DNA from: an uncultured Bacilli bacterium
GTDB taxonomy: Bacteria > Bacillota_I > Bacilli_A > RF39 > UBA660
Direction of reading: 5' to 3'
NCBI GenBank assembly: GCA_910580185.1
Contig: CAJTWC010000001.1
Coordinates: forward strand, 62,001-126,000
DNA: 64,000 nucleotides
Positions 51,811-60,904 of this stretch are shown here, in pieces. Position 1 is the first letter of the stretch, and the number at the start of each line of letters is the position of its first letter. Under the pieces are notes generated by a model. That model ran no database searches, had not been told where the DNA came from, and was given only the letters and a program-made list of their open reading frames with translations. The position numbers and the translations under genes were made by a program.

Positions 51811-51834
51811 ATTAAATAACAATTGTTATTTAAT
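51811..51834. promoter_or_regulatory. Perfect palindromic operator of the TetR-like gene
   Basis: A 24-bp perfect palindrome with the half-site ATTAAATAACAA lies about 20 bp before the TetR-like ATG, the usual place for autoregulation. Confidence 0.75.
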
Positions 51835-51869
51835 TATAAGTGTTTATATTAGAAATGTCAATATAAAAA

Positions 51870-51899
51870 AAGAAAACCTTGTCGAAACATGGCTTTCTT
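51870..51899 (-). terminator. Terminator after the ORF6N region
   Basis: AAGAAA and CC pair with GG and TTTCTT around a 12-base loop with one mismatch, and the minus strand continues with a run of T. It would end transcripts of the ORF6N gene. Confidence 0.55.
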
Positions 51900-51918
51900 A
51901 TACATTTAACAATCGAGA

Positions 51919-52092
51919 TCATTTATTATTCGCACCACCCGTAAGCGAATACATCTGTTTTTCTTTTAACAACTTTAGATATTCTATAATTTTATACACT
52001 TGGGTAAAATGATCGTCAACCATAAATTTACTTTGTTCACATGCTACTTTTGCATTTTCTTTTAATACTTCTATAATTCTACCAATAAAATT
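51919..52092 (-). pseudogene. Degraded coding remnant without start
   Basis: A 57-codon open frame on the minus strand gives LKENAKVACEQSKFMVDDHF and ends NNK, then TGA, but it has no ATG near its beginning and is closed by TAG upstream. It has the codon and residue pattern of a real helical protein. It directly follows the ORF6N gene. I take it as the C-terminal fragment of a lost gene, family unknown. Of the 330 bp between 51792 and 52121, the rest holds only the operator and terminator. Confidence 0.35.
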
Positions 52093-52121
52093 CTACAATG
52101 TAAAAATATTATTCTTTATAT

Positions 52122-52994
52122 TCATTTAACAAGATTCTTTTTATCAATATTTTCTAATAACTTTTGATTAACTATATCATCATTTATTAAAGTTATAGAA
52201 AATGTTTTATAACCAATTCTGTTTATGGATGTTCCGCAGTGATATACTTTATTTTTATCTATTATAAAATATCTATCATGAAAAGTATTATCATATATTA
52301 CTTTTAAATTTGAATATTGTTTATTATATTTCTCTATATCAGTTTTACTAATCAAACTATCCTTTCTTGTTATTATAGTAACTTTTATTTTTAATTTTTT
52401 TATAATATCCAAAATAGTTTTATCTGCATAAGAATCTATTATTACTAAATCATTTTTAGCTTCTTTAAATATATCAAGTATCTTTGAATATGCGTCATAA
52501 ATTTGGCCACTAAAATATATTTCGTTTGTGTTTTTCTTTTCTTCAAGCTTACTAAATGATTCCTGTAATAATTTTATTTCATCATCGTGTCTTATTGTCA
52601 TATTATTAAAATACTTTTGAGCAAGCAAACTATCAGATATGTATTTTCTCATATTAACAAAGGCATCCATTATTGCTATGCTCGTTTTTACTGCTATTTT
52701 AGATTTAAGAATCGTTGCGATCATAGCTACACCTTGCTCAGTAAAAGCAGTGTGTCCTTTCCTAGCACCACCCTTTGAAGTCGCAATTTGCGACTTCAAA
52801 TAATTATATTCTTTTTCAGTAATTCTAAAACAAAACCTTTCGGGGAATTTTTCTTTGTTTCTTGATACTGCCTCATTAATTCTTTTAGTATCAACATGAT
52901 AAAGTTTTGCTAAATCACTATCTAACATTACCTGCTTATCTCTTACGTTATATATCATATCTTTTATATCAATTTTATCTTCTATTTCATACAT
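52122..52994 (-). CDS. ORF6N-domain protein with PLD-like C-terminus
   Basis: The 290-residue protein has an N-terminal ORF6N DNA-binding domain (VRDKQVMLDSDLAKLYHVDT, then GGARKGHTAFTEQGVAMIAT), a coiled coil near 150-165 and a C-terminal phospholipase D-like half with FHDRYFIIDKNKVYHCGTSI. This fusion is common in Firmicutes and phage-derived loci. It may act as an antirepressor or host regulator. It is outside the prophage and isolated from its neighbours. Confidence 0.85.
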   Translation of the reverse strand: MYEIEDKIDIKDMIYNVRDKQVMLDSDLAKLYHVDTKRINEAVSRNKEKFPERFCFRITEKEYNYLKSQIATSKGGARKGHTAFTEQGVAMIATILKSKIAVKTSIAIMDAFVNMRKYISDSLLAQKYFNNMTIRHDDEIKLLQESFSKLEEKKNTNEIYFSGQIYDAYSKILDIFKEAKNDLVIIDSYADKTILDIIKKLKIKVTIITRKDSLISKTDIEKYNKQYSNLKVIYDNTFHDRYFIIDKNKVYHCGTSINRIGYKTFSITLINDDIVNQKLLENIDKKNLVK

Positions 52995-53131
52995 AGTATC
53001 ACCTCTTTGGTGAAATATAATATATTAATAATAACGTTTATAATGTCGATTATTGTTTTTTCATGCATATTTTATATTAACCATTACCTAAAAACTTATC
53101 AAAATAAAAAGAAAAGTCTACATAACTTTCC

Positions 53132-54556
53132 TTATTTATTATAATTAGCAAGCTCTTCTCTTAGCATTTCCATAGTTTTAGCTGGATTTGCTTTACCACG
53201 AGTCTTTTTCATAACCTGTCCAACGAAGAAGTCTATCATTCTTGTTTTTTCAGGATTATATTCTCTTGCTTGTTCATCATTTTCTTTTAATACTTCCATA
53301 ACAACATCATGAATAGCAGCGTCATCAGTTATTTGCATCATACCTTTTTCTTTAACGATAACGTTAGGTTCTTTACCTGATTCTACCATGTCTTCAAATA
53401 CTTCTTTAGCTTGTTTTGAAGATATGGTTTTGCTATCAACTAAATCAATTAACTCTTTTATCATAGCTGGCTTAACAGGTACATCTTCTATTTTCATTTC
53501 GTTAGTATTTAAGTATCCCATAAGCATACCAGTAACCCAGTTACAAGCTTTTTTAGGATCAGCGCCTAATTCAACGCATTCATTAAAGAAGTCTGAGTTT
53601 TCTTTAACCTTAACTAATACTTCTGCGTCATACTTAGAAAGTTCATATTCATCCATGTACTTTCTTACTCTATCTAATTGAAGCATAGGAATTGTTTTTC
53701 TAATTTCTTCTAACATTTCATCAGTTACATCAGTTGGTGCAATGTTTGGTTCGATAAAGTATTTATAATCAACCGCATCAGCTTTATCTCTCATCTTGAA
53801 AGTCTCGCCAGTTTCATCATCAAAACGTCTTGTTTCTTGTTCTACCGTACCTCCATTTTGAAGAATTTCAGTTTGTCTTTCAATTTCATAATCAATTGCA
53901 CGACCAACGTTATAAAATGAGTTAATGTTTTTCATTTCAACTTTAGTACCTAACTCATCAGTATCTGAAATTGATACGTTAACGTCGCATCTCATTTGAC
54001 CTCTATCACTTCTAGCTTCTGATACACCACAATAAACGATTAACGAACGATATGTTTCTAGGAACGTTAAAGCCTCTTCTTTAGAATGTAAACAAGGTTC
54101 TGTTACCGTTTCTAAAAGTGGAACACATGCTCTGTTGTAATCTATTAAAGAATACGTGTCGTAGTGATCAAGGGACGCTGTATCTTCTTCTAAGTGAGTA
54201 TCATGAATATCTACTCTTTTAATTTCACCATTAACGTCAATATCAACATAACCATTTATACCAACTGGTTTAGTCATTTGTGTTATTTGGTATCCCTTTG
54301 GTAAATCTGGATAGTAATAGTTTTTTCTATCAAAGATTATTTCATCAGGAGTTGTACAATTCATTGCCATAGATACTTTTAAAGCTCTTTTAACAGCTTC
54401 TTCATTTGCTACTGGTAAAATTCCTGGAAAGCCTAAATCTTGGTATGCTACGTGTGAGTTTGGCGCCTCTGTATATCCATTTATAGCAGGAGAAAATACT
54501 TTTGAGTTTGATTCTAGTTCACAGTGAACTTCTAGTCCGATTGTTACTTTATACAT
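53132..54556 (-). CDS. gatB: Glutamyl/aspartyl-tRNA amidotransferase subunit B
   Basis: The 474-residue protein begins with the GatB hallmark (VTIGLEVHCELESNSKVFSP) and contains YYYPDLPKGYQITQ, VTEPCLHSKEEALTFLETYR and VEMKNINSFYNVGRAIDYEI. The C-terminal YqeY-like domain (ending KKTRGKANPAKTMEMLREEL) binds tRNA. With GatA and GatC it converts Glu-tRNA(Gln) or Asp-tRNA(Asn) to the amidated form; GatB activates the substrate with ATP. It is the last gene of gatCAB. Confidence 0.96.
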   Translation of the reverse strand: MYKVTIGLEVHCELESNSKVFSPAINGYTEAPNSHVAYQDLGFPGILPVANEEAVKRALKVSMAMNCTTPDEIIFDRKNYYYPDLPKGYQITQMTKPVGINGYVDIDVNGEIKRVDIHDTHLEEDTASLDHYDTYSLIDYNRACVPLLETVTEPCLHSKEEALTFLETYRSLIVYCGVSEARSDRGQMRCDVNVSISDTDELGTKVEMKNINSFYNVGRAIDYEIERQTEILQNGGTVEQETRRFDDETGETFKMRDKADAVDYKYFIEPNIAPTDVTDEMLEEIRKTIPMLQLDRVRKYMDEYELSKYDAEVLVKVKENSDFFNECVELGADPKKACNWVTGMLMGYLNTNEMKIEDVPVKPAMIKELIDLVDSKTISSKQAKEVFEDMVESGKEPNVIVKEKGMMQITDDAAIHDVVMEVLKENDEQAREYNPEKTRMIDFFVGQVMKKTRGKANPAKTMEMLREELANYNK

Positions 54557-54557
54557 G

Positions 54558-55997
54558 TTATTTTTCCTCCTTTACGTTTAATGGTACAAAACCAATTTTT
54601 TCTTCTAATGCTGCAGCCATGTTAATAACGGTGCTATCGGTCTTTATTGGACCAGATATGTTAATTGCAACTGGCATACCTTCTACCATCCCTGATGGAA
54701 TTGAAATTGATGGGAAACCACCAAAGTTAGAAATTACCATGTTTTCTGCAAATAGCAAATAGTTATCTGACATAACGTCACTAGTTTCTCCAAAATGTGG
54801 AGCGATAGTGTTAGTATTTGGCATAATGCATCCATCGTACTTTTTAAATAACTCATTCATTTTATCAACGATTAATCTTCTAATTCTTTGTGCGTTCTTA
54901 AATAACTTTTCTTGGTTTTCTTTTTGAAGAATAAATGATCCTAAAACAAATCTTCTTCTAATTAGTTCTGAGAATCCTTCGGTTCTAGTATTAATCATAA
55001 CCTCAGCTGGAGTGTGTCCTTCTTTTCTATTTCCAAAAGGAATACCAGTAAGGTTTGAGTTATTACTAGTTGCTTCAGCACAAGATATAGCCATATAAGA
55101 AGGATATAAGCTTCTTAAAATATTTTCATCGATACTTTCTTCTTCTACTTCCATACCACATTCTTTAGCATATTCTATACTTTTCATAAAATTATCATAA
55201 AATTCTGGTGTATTTTTTAATTCTTCATTTAGTTCTTTAATGTAGAATAATTTCTTTCCTTTAACGCAAGTAGTATAACTATCTACTAAGTTAATGTTAG
55301 ATGAATCTATTGATGTCATATCTCTTTCATCTATTCCTTTAATTGCATCAATTACGTATGCAACATCTTTTACTTTTCTTGTAAAACATCCTACGTGGTC
55401 CATACTAGATGCAAAAGCAAATAATCCCCAACGTGATACTAATCCATAAGTTGGTTTATATCCTACAACACCACAGTATCCAGCTGGTTTACGAATAGAA
55501 TCACCTGTATCAGTTCCTAGTGCGTAAGGTACGATTCCTTTTGCTACTGCTGCGGCAGATCCAGCAGAAGAACCAGCTGTTTGTCTTGTAATATCCCATG
55601 GGTTTCTTACAACACCAGTATGACCAGTAGTTCCTGTTCCACCCATTCCAAGTTCATCCATAACGGTTTTACCCATCATAACGGCACCAGATTCTTTTAA
55701 CTTTTCAATACAAGTTGCATCAAATACTGGAACATAATCAGCTAAAATGTTTGATGAGGCGGTAGTTAAAACTCCCTTAGTTGATAAGTTATCTTTAATA
55801 GCGCAAGGAATACCAGATAATACGTTATCAGTTATTTCTTCTTCCTTAGCATCATCTAAGATAGTTACGAAGCTATTTAGCTCTTCCTGCGAAGCGTGAG
55901 CTCTTTCTAACGCTTCACGAGTAAGCTCGCTGCTAGTTACCTTACCTTCTTTTAAGGCAGCGTGTATTTCCTCTAAACTCTTATCTAAATAACTCAT
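54558..55997 (-). CDS. gatA: Glutamyl/aspartyl-tRNA amidotransferase subunit A
   Basis: The 479-residue amidase-signature protein has the catalytic Lys in IPCAIKDNLSTKGVLTTAS (K about 68), the glycine- and serine-rich RQTAGSSAGSAAAVAKG, and GTDTGDSIRKPAGYCGVVGY with the nucleophile Ser. The usual G-G-S is here G-D-S. It releases ammonia from glutamine for transfer to tRNA. The ATG overlaps the gatC stop as TAATG. Confidence 0.96.
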   Translation of the reverse strand: MSYLDKSLEEIHAALKEGKVTSSELTREALERAHASQEELNSFVTILDDAKEEEITDNVLSGIPCAIKDNLSTKGVLTTASSNILADYVPVFDATCIEKLKESGAVMMGKTVMDELGMGGTGTTGHTGVVRNPWDITRQTAGSSAGSAAAVAKGIVPYALGTDTGDSIRKPAGYCGVVGYKPTYGLVSRWGLFAFASSMDHVGCFTRKVKDVAYVIDAIKGIDERDMTSIDSSNINLVDSYTTCVKGKKLFYIKELNEELKNTPEFYDNFMKSIEYAKECGMEVEEESIDENILRSLYPSYMAISCAEATSNNSNLTGIPFGNRKEGHTPAEVMINTRTEGFSELIRRRFVLGSFILQKENQEKLFKNAQRIRRLIVDKMNELFKKYDGCIMPNTNTIAPHFGETSDVMSDNYLLFAENMVISNFGGFPSISIPSGMVEGMPVAINISGPIKTDSTVINMAAALEEKIGFVPLNVKEEK

Positions 55998-56302
55998 TAT
56001 TCTTCACCTCCAACTACTTTTGGAACTTTAACTTCATCATAGATTGTTTTATGTGCGTTTTTAACTGCATCTTCAGTAGTTAAAGTACTTGTGGCTTCAT
56101 CTTTTCTTAATTTAGCATCCTTATTTCTAAATGGGAAAGTCATAGGTTCTACCTTTTCTATTCCTTCTATTTTTCCAATTAAGTCCATTTGTTTTATGAT
56201 TGTTTCAAACTCCTTTTCAAAAGTATCAAACTCTTCATCTTTCATTTTAAACATTAATTTTAATGCGTAATCTTGAATGTTTTCTCTTGTTATTTTTTGC
56301 AT
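55997..56302 (-). CDS. gatC: Glutamyl/aspartyl-tRNA amidotransferase subunit C
   Basis: The 101-residue protein has the GatC pattern: NIQDYALKLMFKMKDEEFDT near the start, GIEKVEPMTFPF in the middle and a C-terminal tail with KVPKVVGGEE that wraps the GatA-GatB interface. It stabilises GatA. The three genes follow each other without gaps. Confidence 0.92.
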   Translation of the reverse strand: MQKITRENIQDYALKLMFKMKDEEFDTFEKEFETIIKQMDLIGKIEGIEKVEPMTFPFRNKDAKLRKDEATSTLTTEDAVKNAHKTIYDEVKVPKVVGGEE

Positions 56303-56347
56303 CCTTTATCCTCCTTTGTTATTTCATTTTACTAATCATTATCTATA

Positions 56348-57184
56348 TTAACATTTAATATCAAATACTAATAATTTTTCTTGATGTGGTTTCATTATTT
56401 TTTGAGCTTCCTTATGGAACTCTAACTGATTATATGAAGTTATCGCATTAGCATCTCTAAAAGTCATAAATAAGCCATAATTAAAACCATTATCAAACTC
56501 TATTTTGGAACTACAGTTTTTACCAAATTCAATATCTATTAAACCACCATCTAAAACTTCTTTACACTTTTCAAAATTATATATAATTTGTTCAATATCA
56601 TGTTCGGATATTGAAGATTTAAATTTATATAAAACAACATGCTTAATCATAGAAGGTTTATCTTTTTGTTTTTCGTACATATATTCTGGAAGAGATTGGT
56701 TTAATCTTTCTCTTACATCTAAATCTTTCAAAACTTCTTCTATTTTTTCTTCGTCTTCCGAACCAACTTCTATTGATATTCCAACGTTATAAACGTTCTC
56801 TCTCCATAGTCTTACGTCACCATTACCATATTCAATTCCATCTTTTTGAAGTTTAAAAGCGAAATCATAATCTTTAGAAAATTCTTTTTCAACAAATGCT
56901 AATGCTTCTTCTTCAGTATCAAATTCTTCTTTTAAAAGTACTCTATCTTCCTTTGAGCCATTAATAATTGGAGCATCTTTTCTTATTACTAATACATCTT
57001 TACTTTTCCACTGATTAATTTGATATACTCTAATCTTTAAAGTATCATCTGTTATTGCTGCTCCATTTTTATTAACATAGATCAAATCATAAAATGCAAA
57101 ATCAGTCTTCTTTTCAAAGTTGTACTTTTTTATGACTTCATCTACATTATCACTATTTAAAATAACTCTTGCATATTTCAACAT
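56348..57184 (-). CDS. CYTH-like domain fused to a Dabb domain
   Basis: The 278-residue protein begins with a beta-rich domain of about 175 residues that resembles CYTH triphosphate-tunnel proteins: ILNSDNVDEVIKKYNFEKKT, IRVYQINQWKSKDVLVIRK and SIEVGSEDEEKIEEVLKDLD. The final about 100 residues (MIKHVVLYKFKSSISEHDIE, then KEAQKIMKPHQEKLLVFDIK) are a stress-responsive alpha-beta barrel (Dabb). I do not recall this fusion. The first half lacks a clean ExExK start, so enzyme activity is open. It lies 11 bp downstream of the SDR gene. Confidence 0.6.
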   Translation of the reverse strand: MLKYARVILNSDNVDEVIKKYNFEKKTDFAFYDLIYVNKNGAAITDDTLKIRVYQINQWKSKDVLVIRKDAPIINGSKEDRVLLKEEFDTEEEALAFVEKEFSKDYDFAFKLQKDGIEYGNGDVRLWRENVYNVGISIEVGSEDEEKIEEVLKDLDVRERLNQSLPEYMYEKQKDKPSMIKHVVLYKFKSSISEHDIEQIIYNFEKCKEVLDGGLIDIEFGKNCSSKIEFDNGFNYGLFMTFRDANAITSYNQLEFHKEAQKIMKPHQEKLLVFDIKC

Positions 57185-57195
57185 AACTAATCTCC

Positions 57196-57891
57196 TTAAT
57201 TACTTTGATTTCTTTCTATAATTATATCACTAACCGTTAAATTTATATTATTAAATACGTTACTAATAATAACTTCCGCAACATCATCTGGATTCATAAA
57301 CGTATGTTGCTTTTCTAATGAAACATAATCTCTACTATTTTTATAGAAGTTAGTATTTATTCCACCTGGATATACGCCTATTACTTTTACACTGGTTCCT
57401 TTATAAGCTACTTTTAAACTTTCAGTATAACCTTTTTCTCCCCATTTGGTTGCACAATAAACACTTTCACCTTTATTGCCTCTTAAGGCAGCAGAACTCA
57501 TTACGTTAACTATTCTTATATTTTCTTCTTTTATTTTAAGTAAATTACCAGTAAGCATAATCATTCCATATAAACCTTTAAAACAAGTATCTATATCTTT
57601 TTTTACATAGTCCTTAGGTAATTTAAAAGATGGTTCTCCAGCATTATTAATAAGACCAATTATGTTTCCTTTTTTATTTATATCATCTATAGTATTAATA
57701 ATAAATTCTTCATCCGATATATCACCATTATAAATACTAACTTTATCTAGATAAGTATTTTTTAATTCATTCGAGGCCTCTTTATCTTGGTCAATTACAC
57801 ATACATAATAACCCTGATTAATTAGCTTCTTAGTTAATGATAAACCTAATCCGTTAGCTCCACCACTAACTATTACTATATCTTTGTTCAT
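57196..57891 (-). CDS. SDR-family oxidoreductase
   Basis: The 231-residue protein has the NAD(P) motif GGANGLG (residues about 10-16), NNAG at about 80, and catalytic NVMSSAALRGNKGESVYCATKWG with Ser, Tyr and Lys. A shorter C-terminus than usual. It is the eighth gene of the metabolic block, next to an MBL hydrolase. The substrate is unknown. Confidence 0.88.
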   Translation of the reverse strand: MNKDIVIVSGGANGLGLSLTKKLINQGYYVCVIDQDKEASNELKNTYLDKVSIYNGDISDEEFIINTIDDINKKGNIIGLINNAGEPSFKLPKDYVKKDIDTCFKGLYGMIMLTGNLLKIKEENIRIVNVMSSAALRGNKGESVYCATKWGEKGYTESLKVAYKGTSVKVIGVYPGGINTNFYKNSRDYVSLEKQHTFMNPDDVAEVIISNVFNNINLTVSDIIIERNQSN

Positions 57892-57893
57892 AG

Positions 57894-58562
57894 CTATACC
57901 TCTATGCTTTCTCCAATATCAAGAATCTTATAATTAATATCTTCATTTTTTAGTGATTGTTCTAACAATTCTCTATCTGGATTCATGTAATCCAAAGGAT
58001 GTTGCATATGAATTGGTAAAACTAGTTCTGGGTTTATATCTTTTATAAAGTGCATACCTTCTACTATCCCTAAAGTTAATCCATTACCATTAAAAGGCAT
58101 ACAAATAACATCTGCTTTATAATCATGATTAAAATTAATTGTATCACTAGTTATATATAATCTCTTTTTACCATCATCTAAAATGAATCCTATGTTTTCT
58201 AAAACTTCTGCTCCTGAATATTTCATTTTAGTAAAGAAACCATGTATGGCTTTTGTTACTTCAACTTTTATTCCATCTATTTCAAATATATCTCCTGCTT
58301 TTACTATTGTTGGATTAATTAACCCATGAGTATTTACAACTTCACTTGAAGTATAAATTTTACTATTATCACGTTTAACTATCTCATTAATAATTTCTGC
58401 ATTACAATGATCGTTATGTTTATGAGTTATTAATATATAATCTATATTTTTCCATTCAGTATTAATCTCATCAGTATATCCAATATTTCCTGGATCAACT
58501 AAAATTCCTTTATTGTTAACTTCTATTAATAAACACGATTGATTATATTTTGTTATTTTCAT
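57894..58562 (-). CDS. Metallo-beta-lactamase-fold hydrolase (UlaG-like)
   Basis: The 222-residue protein opens MKITKYNQSCLLIEVNNKGI and has the metal motif ITHKHNDHCNAEII (HxHxDH, at about residues 45-52), then GMHFIKDINPELVLPIHMQH (metal His). It matches the YcjZ/UlaG-like MBL group that hydrolyses lactones or phosphodiesters. The start overlaps the Ppx/GppA-like gene by 20 bases. The substrate is unknown. Confidence 0.88.
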   Translation of the reverse strand: MKITKYNQSCLLIEVNNKGILVDPGNIGYTDEINTEWKNIDYILITHKHNDHCNAEIINEIVKRDNSKIYTSSEVVNTHGLINPTIVKAGDIFEIDGIKVEVTKAIHGFFTKMKYSGAEVLENIGFILDDGKKRLYITSDTINFNHDYKADVICMPFNGNGLTLGIVEGMHFIKDINPELVLPIHMQHPLDYMNPDRELLEQSLKNEDINYKILDIGESIEV

Positions 58563-59433
58563 TTTCTCCTCCTATTATCCCATATACCATTGATATATCT
58601 GTTGGTACTATGTATTTACATCCTAATTCTTCTGCTACTACAAGTACAAAAGCACACATTGCCCTAGTGGCAAACCACCATTTTGGATCATCTACCCTAT
58701 TTCTTATTTTATCCATAGATATTTCTTTAAAATATCTTAGGGTATCTTTTTTTCTTGATCCTATATCCATCATAATAGGTGCTCTATCATCTTCAAATAA
58801 AGTATTTTTTTCATATGTTATTCTAGATTCTAAAGCAAAATATTTATGAGCACCACCTGCTAAAATTAATACATCTGCTTTTTCTTTTGGAAGATTAATT
58901 CTATTTTTCACGTATTCTTTTACTTCTTCCAAACTTGATGTTGCTAAATCTTCGCTAAGATCAGGAAAGATATCTAAGACATCTACAACACCAATATTAG
59001 AATTTGATATTTCTTTGATACCATCATCATAGATTGCTATTTCGGTAGAACCTCCTCCGCCTATCATAACACAAGTTTTTTCTTTAACGTGTGAGCAAGC
59101 TCCTATAACAGTTAATTTAGTTTCATCATCTTGAGTAATAATATTAAAATCATAACCTGTTTTATTTTTAAATTCTAATAAGAAGGCTTCTTTTTCTTCA
59201 CCACTTAAATCTCTAAATATACTTGTTCCACATACATAGATATCATAATATTCTTTTTTTAAATCATTAACCAAAGAAATAAGTTCATTAACATCATCTT
59301 CATTAAGTTTATTATTTAACTTATAATTCTTTTTAAAATGTAAACATACGTTTTTTAAATTACTTATTTTATCCCCATTATAACAATCTACTTTAGTAAC
59401 CGTGGAACCTACCTCAATAATTATTTTTCTCAT
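58543..59433 (-). CDS. Ppx/GppA-family phosphatase-like protein
   Basis: The 296-residue protein is read from ATG 59433 (MRKIIIEVGSTVTKVDCYNG), with AGGTG seven bases upstream. It has ASKHA-fold motifs: the phosphate-1 loop IEVGSTVTK and the phosphate-2 loop MIGGGGSTEIAIYDDG, then KADVLILAGGAHKYFA and ITKVPTD-like YIVPTDISMVYGII at the end. Ppx/GppA enzymes remove phosphate from polyphosphate or pppGpp. The shorter length and differing middle region suggest another substrate. It is the sixth gene of the block. Confidence 0.7.
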   Translation of the reverse strand: MRKIIIEVGSTVTKVDCYNGDKISNLKNVCLHFKKNYKLNNKLNEDDVNELISLVNDLKKEYYDIYVCGTSIFRDLSGEEKEAFLLEFKNKTGYDFNIITQDDETKLTVIGACSHVKEKTCVMIGGGGSTEIAIYDDGIKEISNSNIGVVDVLDIFPDLSEDLATSSLEEVKEYVKNRINLPKEKADVLILAGGAHKYFALESRITYEKNTLFEDDRAPIMMDIGSRKKDTLRYFKEISMDKIRNRVDDPKWWFATRAMCAFVLVVAEELGCKYIVPTDISMVYGIIGGENENNKI

Positions 59434-59443
59434 CAAGAATCAC

Positions 59444-60460
59444 CTACTTTAATTCAAAATTAACTATACCTTTACCATCTTTACACTGGGCATTTATTAT
59501 TGCGCCATTTATAAATGTCATTGCTGGCCTTTTATGACTAATATCTGTATCAATAATAATTGGTACGTTTAAACATTCTAGTGTTGCAAGTACACTATCT
59601 TTAAACGAAATATCATAGCAGCTAACATCATTGGCACTTCTACCAAATATAAATCCTTTAGTATATTTAAACCAATCAGCTTCCTTTAATTGCCATAATA
59701 CTCTAACTACTTGTTCATTAGTAAAATCACAATTATCAAAGTACCATACTATACCATCATCTTTATATTTTTCTATAAAAGATTTTACATTATCAAACCT
59801 AGTTCCTACTATACTTGCTAATACATCTAAACAACCGCCGATTAATCTACCATTTAAATTAATCTTTTCTTCACCAGTTATATTTTTCCATTCAACTTTA
59901 GTATCTAAATTAAATGGCTCTGTACCTGTTATGTGTTCTTTTGATTCGTTTTCATATTTATCAAAACTACGTTGCTCTATAATATTTCCTTTTAATATCT
60001 TTAAGCTGTTTTCTAATGACTCATGCCATGGAGTCATTTGATACTTTCTAAAGTTGTTACCATATAATGTTGCAATATCTAGTGTTGTAGTCATGTAAAA
60101 TAACAAACTAGTTGGGTCAGAAAAACCTAGAAACCATTTTGGGTTTTCTTTTACGATATCAAAGTTAGTATATGATAACATTTCAACTAAAAATTCGCCA
60201 CCAGAATAACAAAGTACTGCATTAGTTTCTTTATCTTTAAAACAATTTTCAAATTCTTTTGCTCTTACCTCTGCACCATCACTTCTACCCAAGTAGTTTT
60301 TCTTGCAATCTGAAGTTTCCTTAATTGTAATTCCACGTTTTTTAAACTCATTTATTCCATTTTCAAACGCATTTAAATTTATTTCTTCATTAGAACATCC
60401 TTCTGAAGGTGCAGTTAAAGATATAACATCTTTATCTTTTAAAAATTTGGGATATATCAT
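59444..60460 (-). CDS. S66-family peptidase (LD-carboxypeptidase/MccF-like)
   Basis: The 338-residue protein opens with MIYPKFLKDKDVISLTAPSE, contains NAVLCYSGGEFLVEMLSY and the nucleophile Ser114 in WFLGFSDPTSLLFY, typical of S66. YDDGIVWYFDNCDFTNEQ and the end TDISHKRPAMTFINGA hold the other family motifs with the His. S66 enzymes trim the D-Ala from the peptidoglycan tetrapeptide or, in the MccF group, destroy the nucleotide antibiotic microcin C. The sequence here is closer in style to MccF, and it lies in a metabolic cluster, so both roles are open. Confidence 0.85.
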   Translation of the reverse strand: MIYPKFLKDKDVISLTAPSEGCSNEEINLNAFENGINEFKKRGITIKETSDCKKNYLGRSDGAEVRAKEFENCFKDKETNAVLCYSGGEFLVEMLSYTNFDIVKENPKWFLGFSDPTSLLFYMTTTLDIATLYGNNFRKYQMTPWHESLENSLKILKGNIIEQRSFDKYENESKEHITGTEPFNLDTKVEWKNITGEEKINLNGRLIGGCLDVLASIVGTRFDNVKSFIEKYKDDGIVWYFDNCDFTNEQVVRVLWQLKEADWFKYTKGFIFGRSANDVSCYDISFKDSVLATLECLNVPIIIDTDISHKRPAMTFINGAIINAQCKDGKGIVNFELK

Positions 60461-60474
60461 AAGTTCTCCTTAAT

Positions 60475-60891
60475 TTAAATTTTTTCTACTCTTATTGGTT
60501 GTGACCCTTCAGAACATAGTTTAGCTGCTTCAACAGCAAATTCTGATAAGCCTTCTGTTATCATTCCTATTGCAGCACCATTTTGAAAACCAGTTGGACC
60601 AAAACACCATCCTCTATCGTACCATAAGTCAAAACCTACATCATTTCCACCTAAAGGCATAATAATTATTTCACCAATTGATGGTAAGCAAGTTTCATTT
60701 TCATGCTCATATTTAGGAAAATTTGAAAGTTTTGTCCATATTTCACTTCCTGCCCATTTTGCATGCAATGCATCTTGTTCAAATGGTAATACCTTAAGTA
60801 AGCTATCAATTACAGTTGGGCATTTATCATCACGTAATTCAGCAACAACGCTTACTCCACTTTTAACTAATGTTATTTTTATTTTTGTCAT
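60475..60891 (-). CDS. DUF3830 protein (cyclophilin-like fold)
   Basis: The 138-residue protein has ITLVKSGVSVVAELRDDKCP, LHAKWAGSEIWTKLSNF, CLPSIGEIIIMPLGGNDVGF and YDRGWCFGPTGFQNGAAIGM, typical of DUF3830. Members have a cyclophilin-like fold and often sit beside amidohydrolase or peptidase genes; their role is unknown. It lies between the S66 peptidase and VOC genes. Confidence 0.82.
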   Translation of the reverse strand: MTKIKITLVKSGVSVVAELRDDKCPTVIDSLLKVLPFEQDALHAKWAGSEIWTKLSNFPKYEHENETCLPSIGEIIIMPLGGNDVGFDLWYDRGWCFGPTGFQNGAAIGMITEGLSEFAVEAAKLCSEGSQPIRVEKI

Positions 60892-60904
60892 AAAAACACC
60901 TCCT

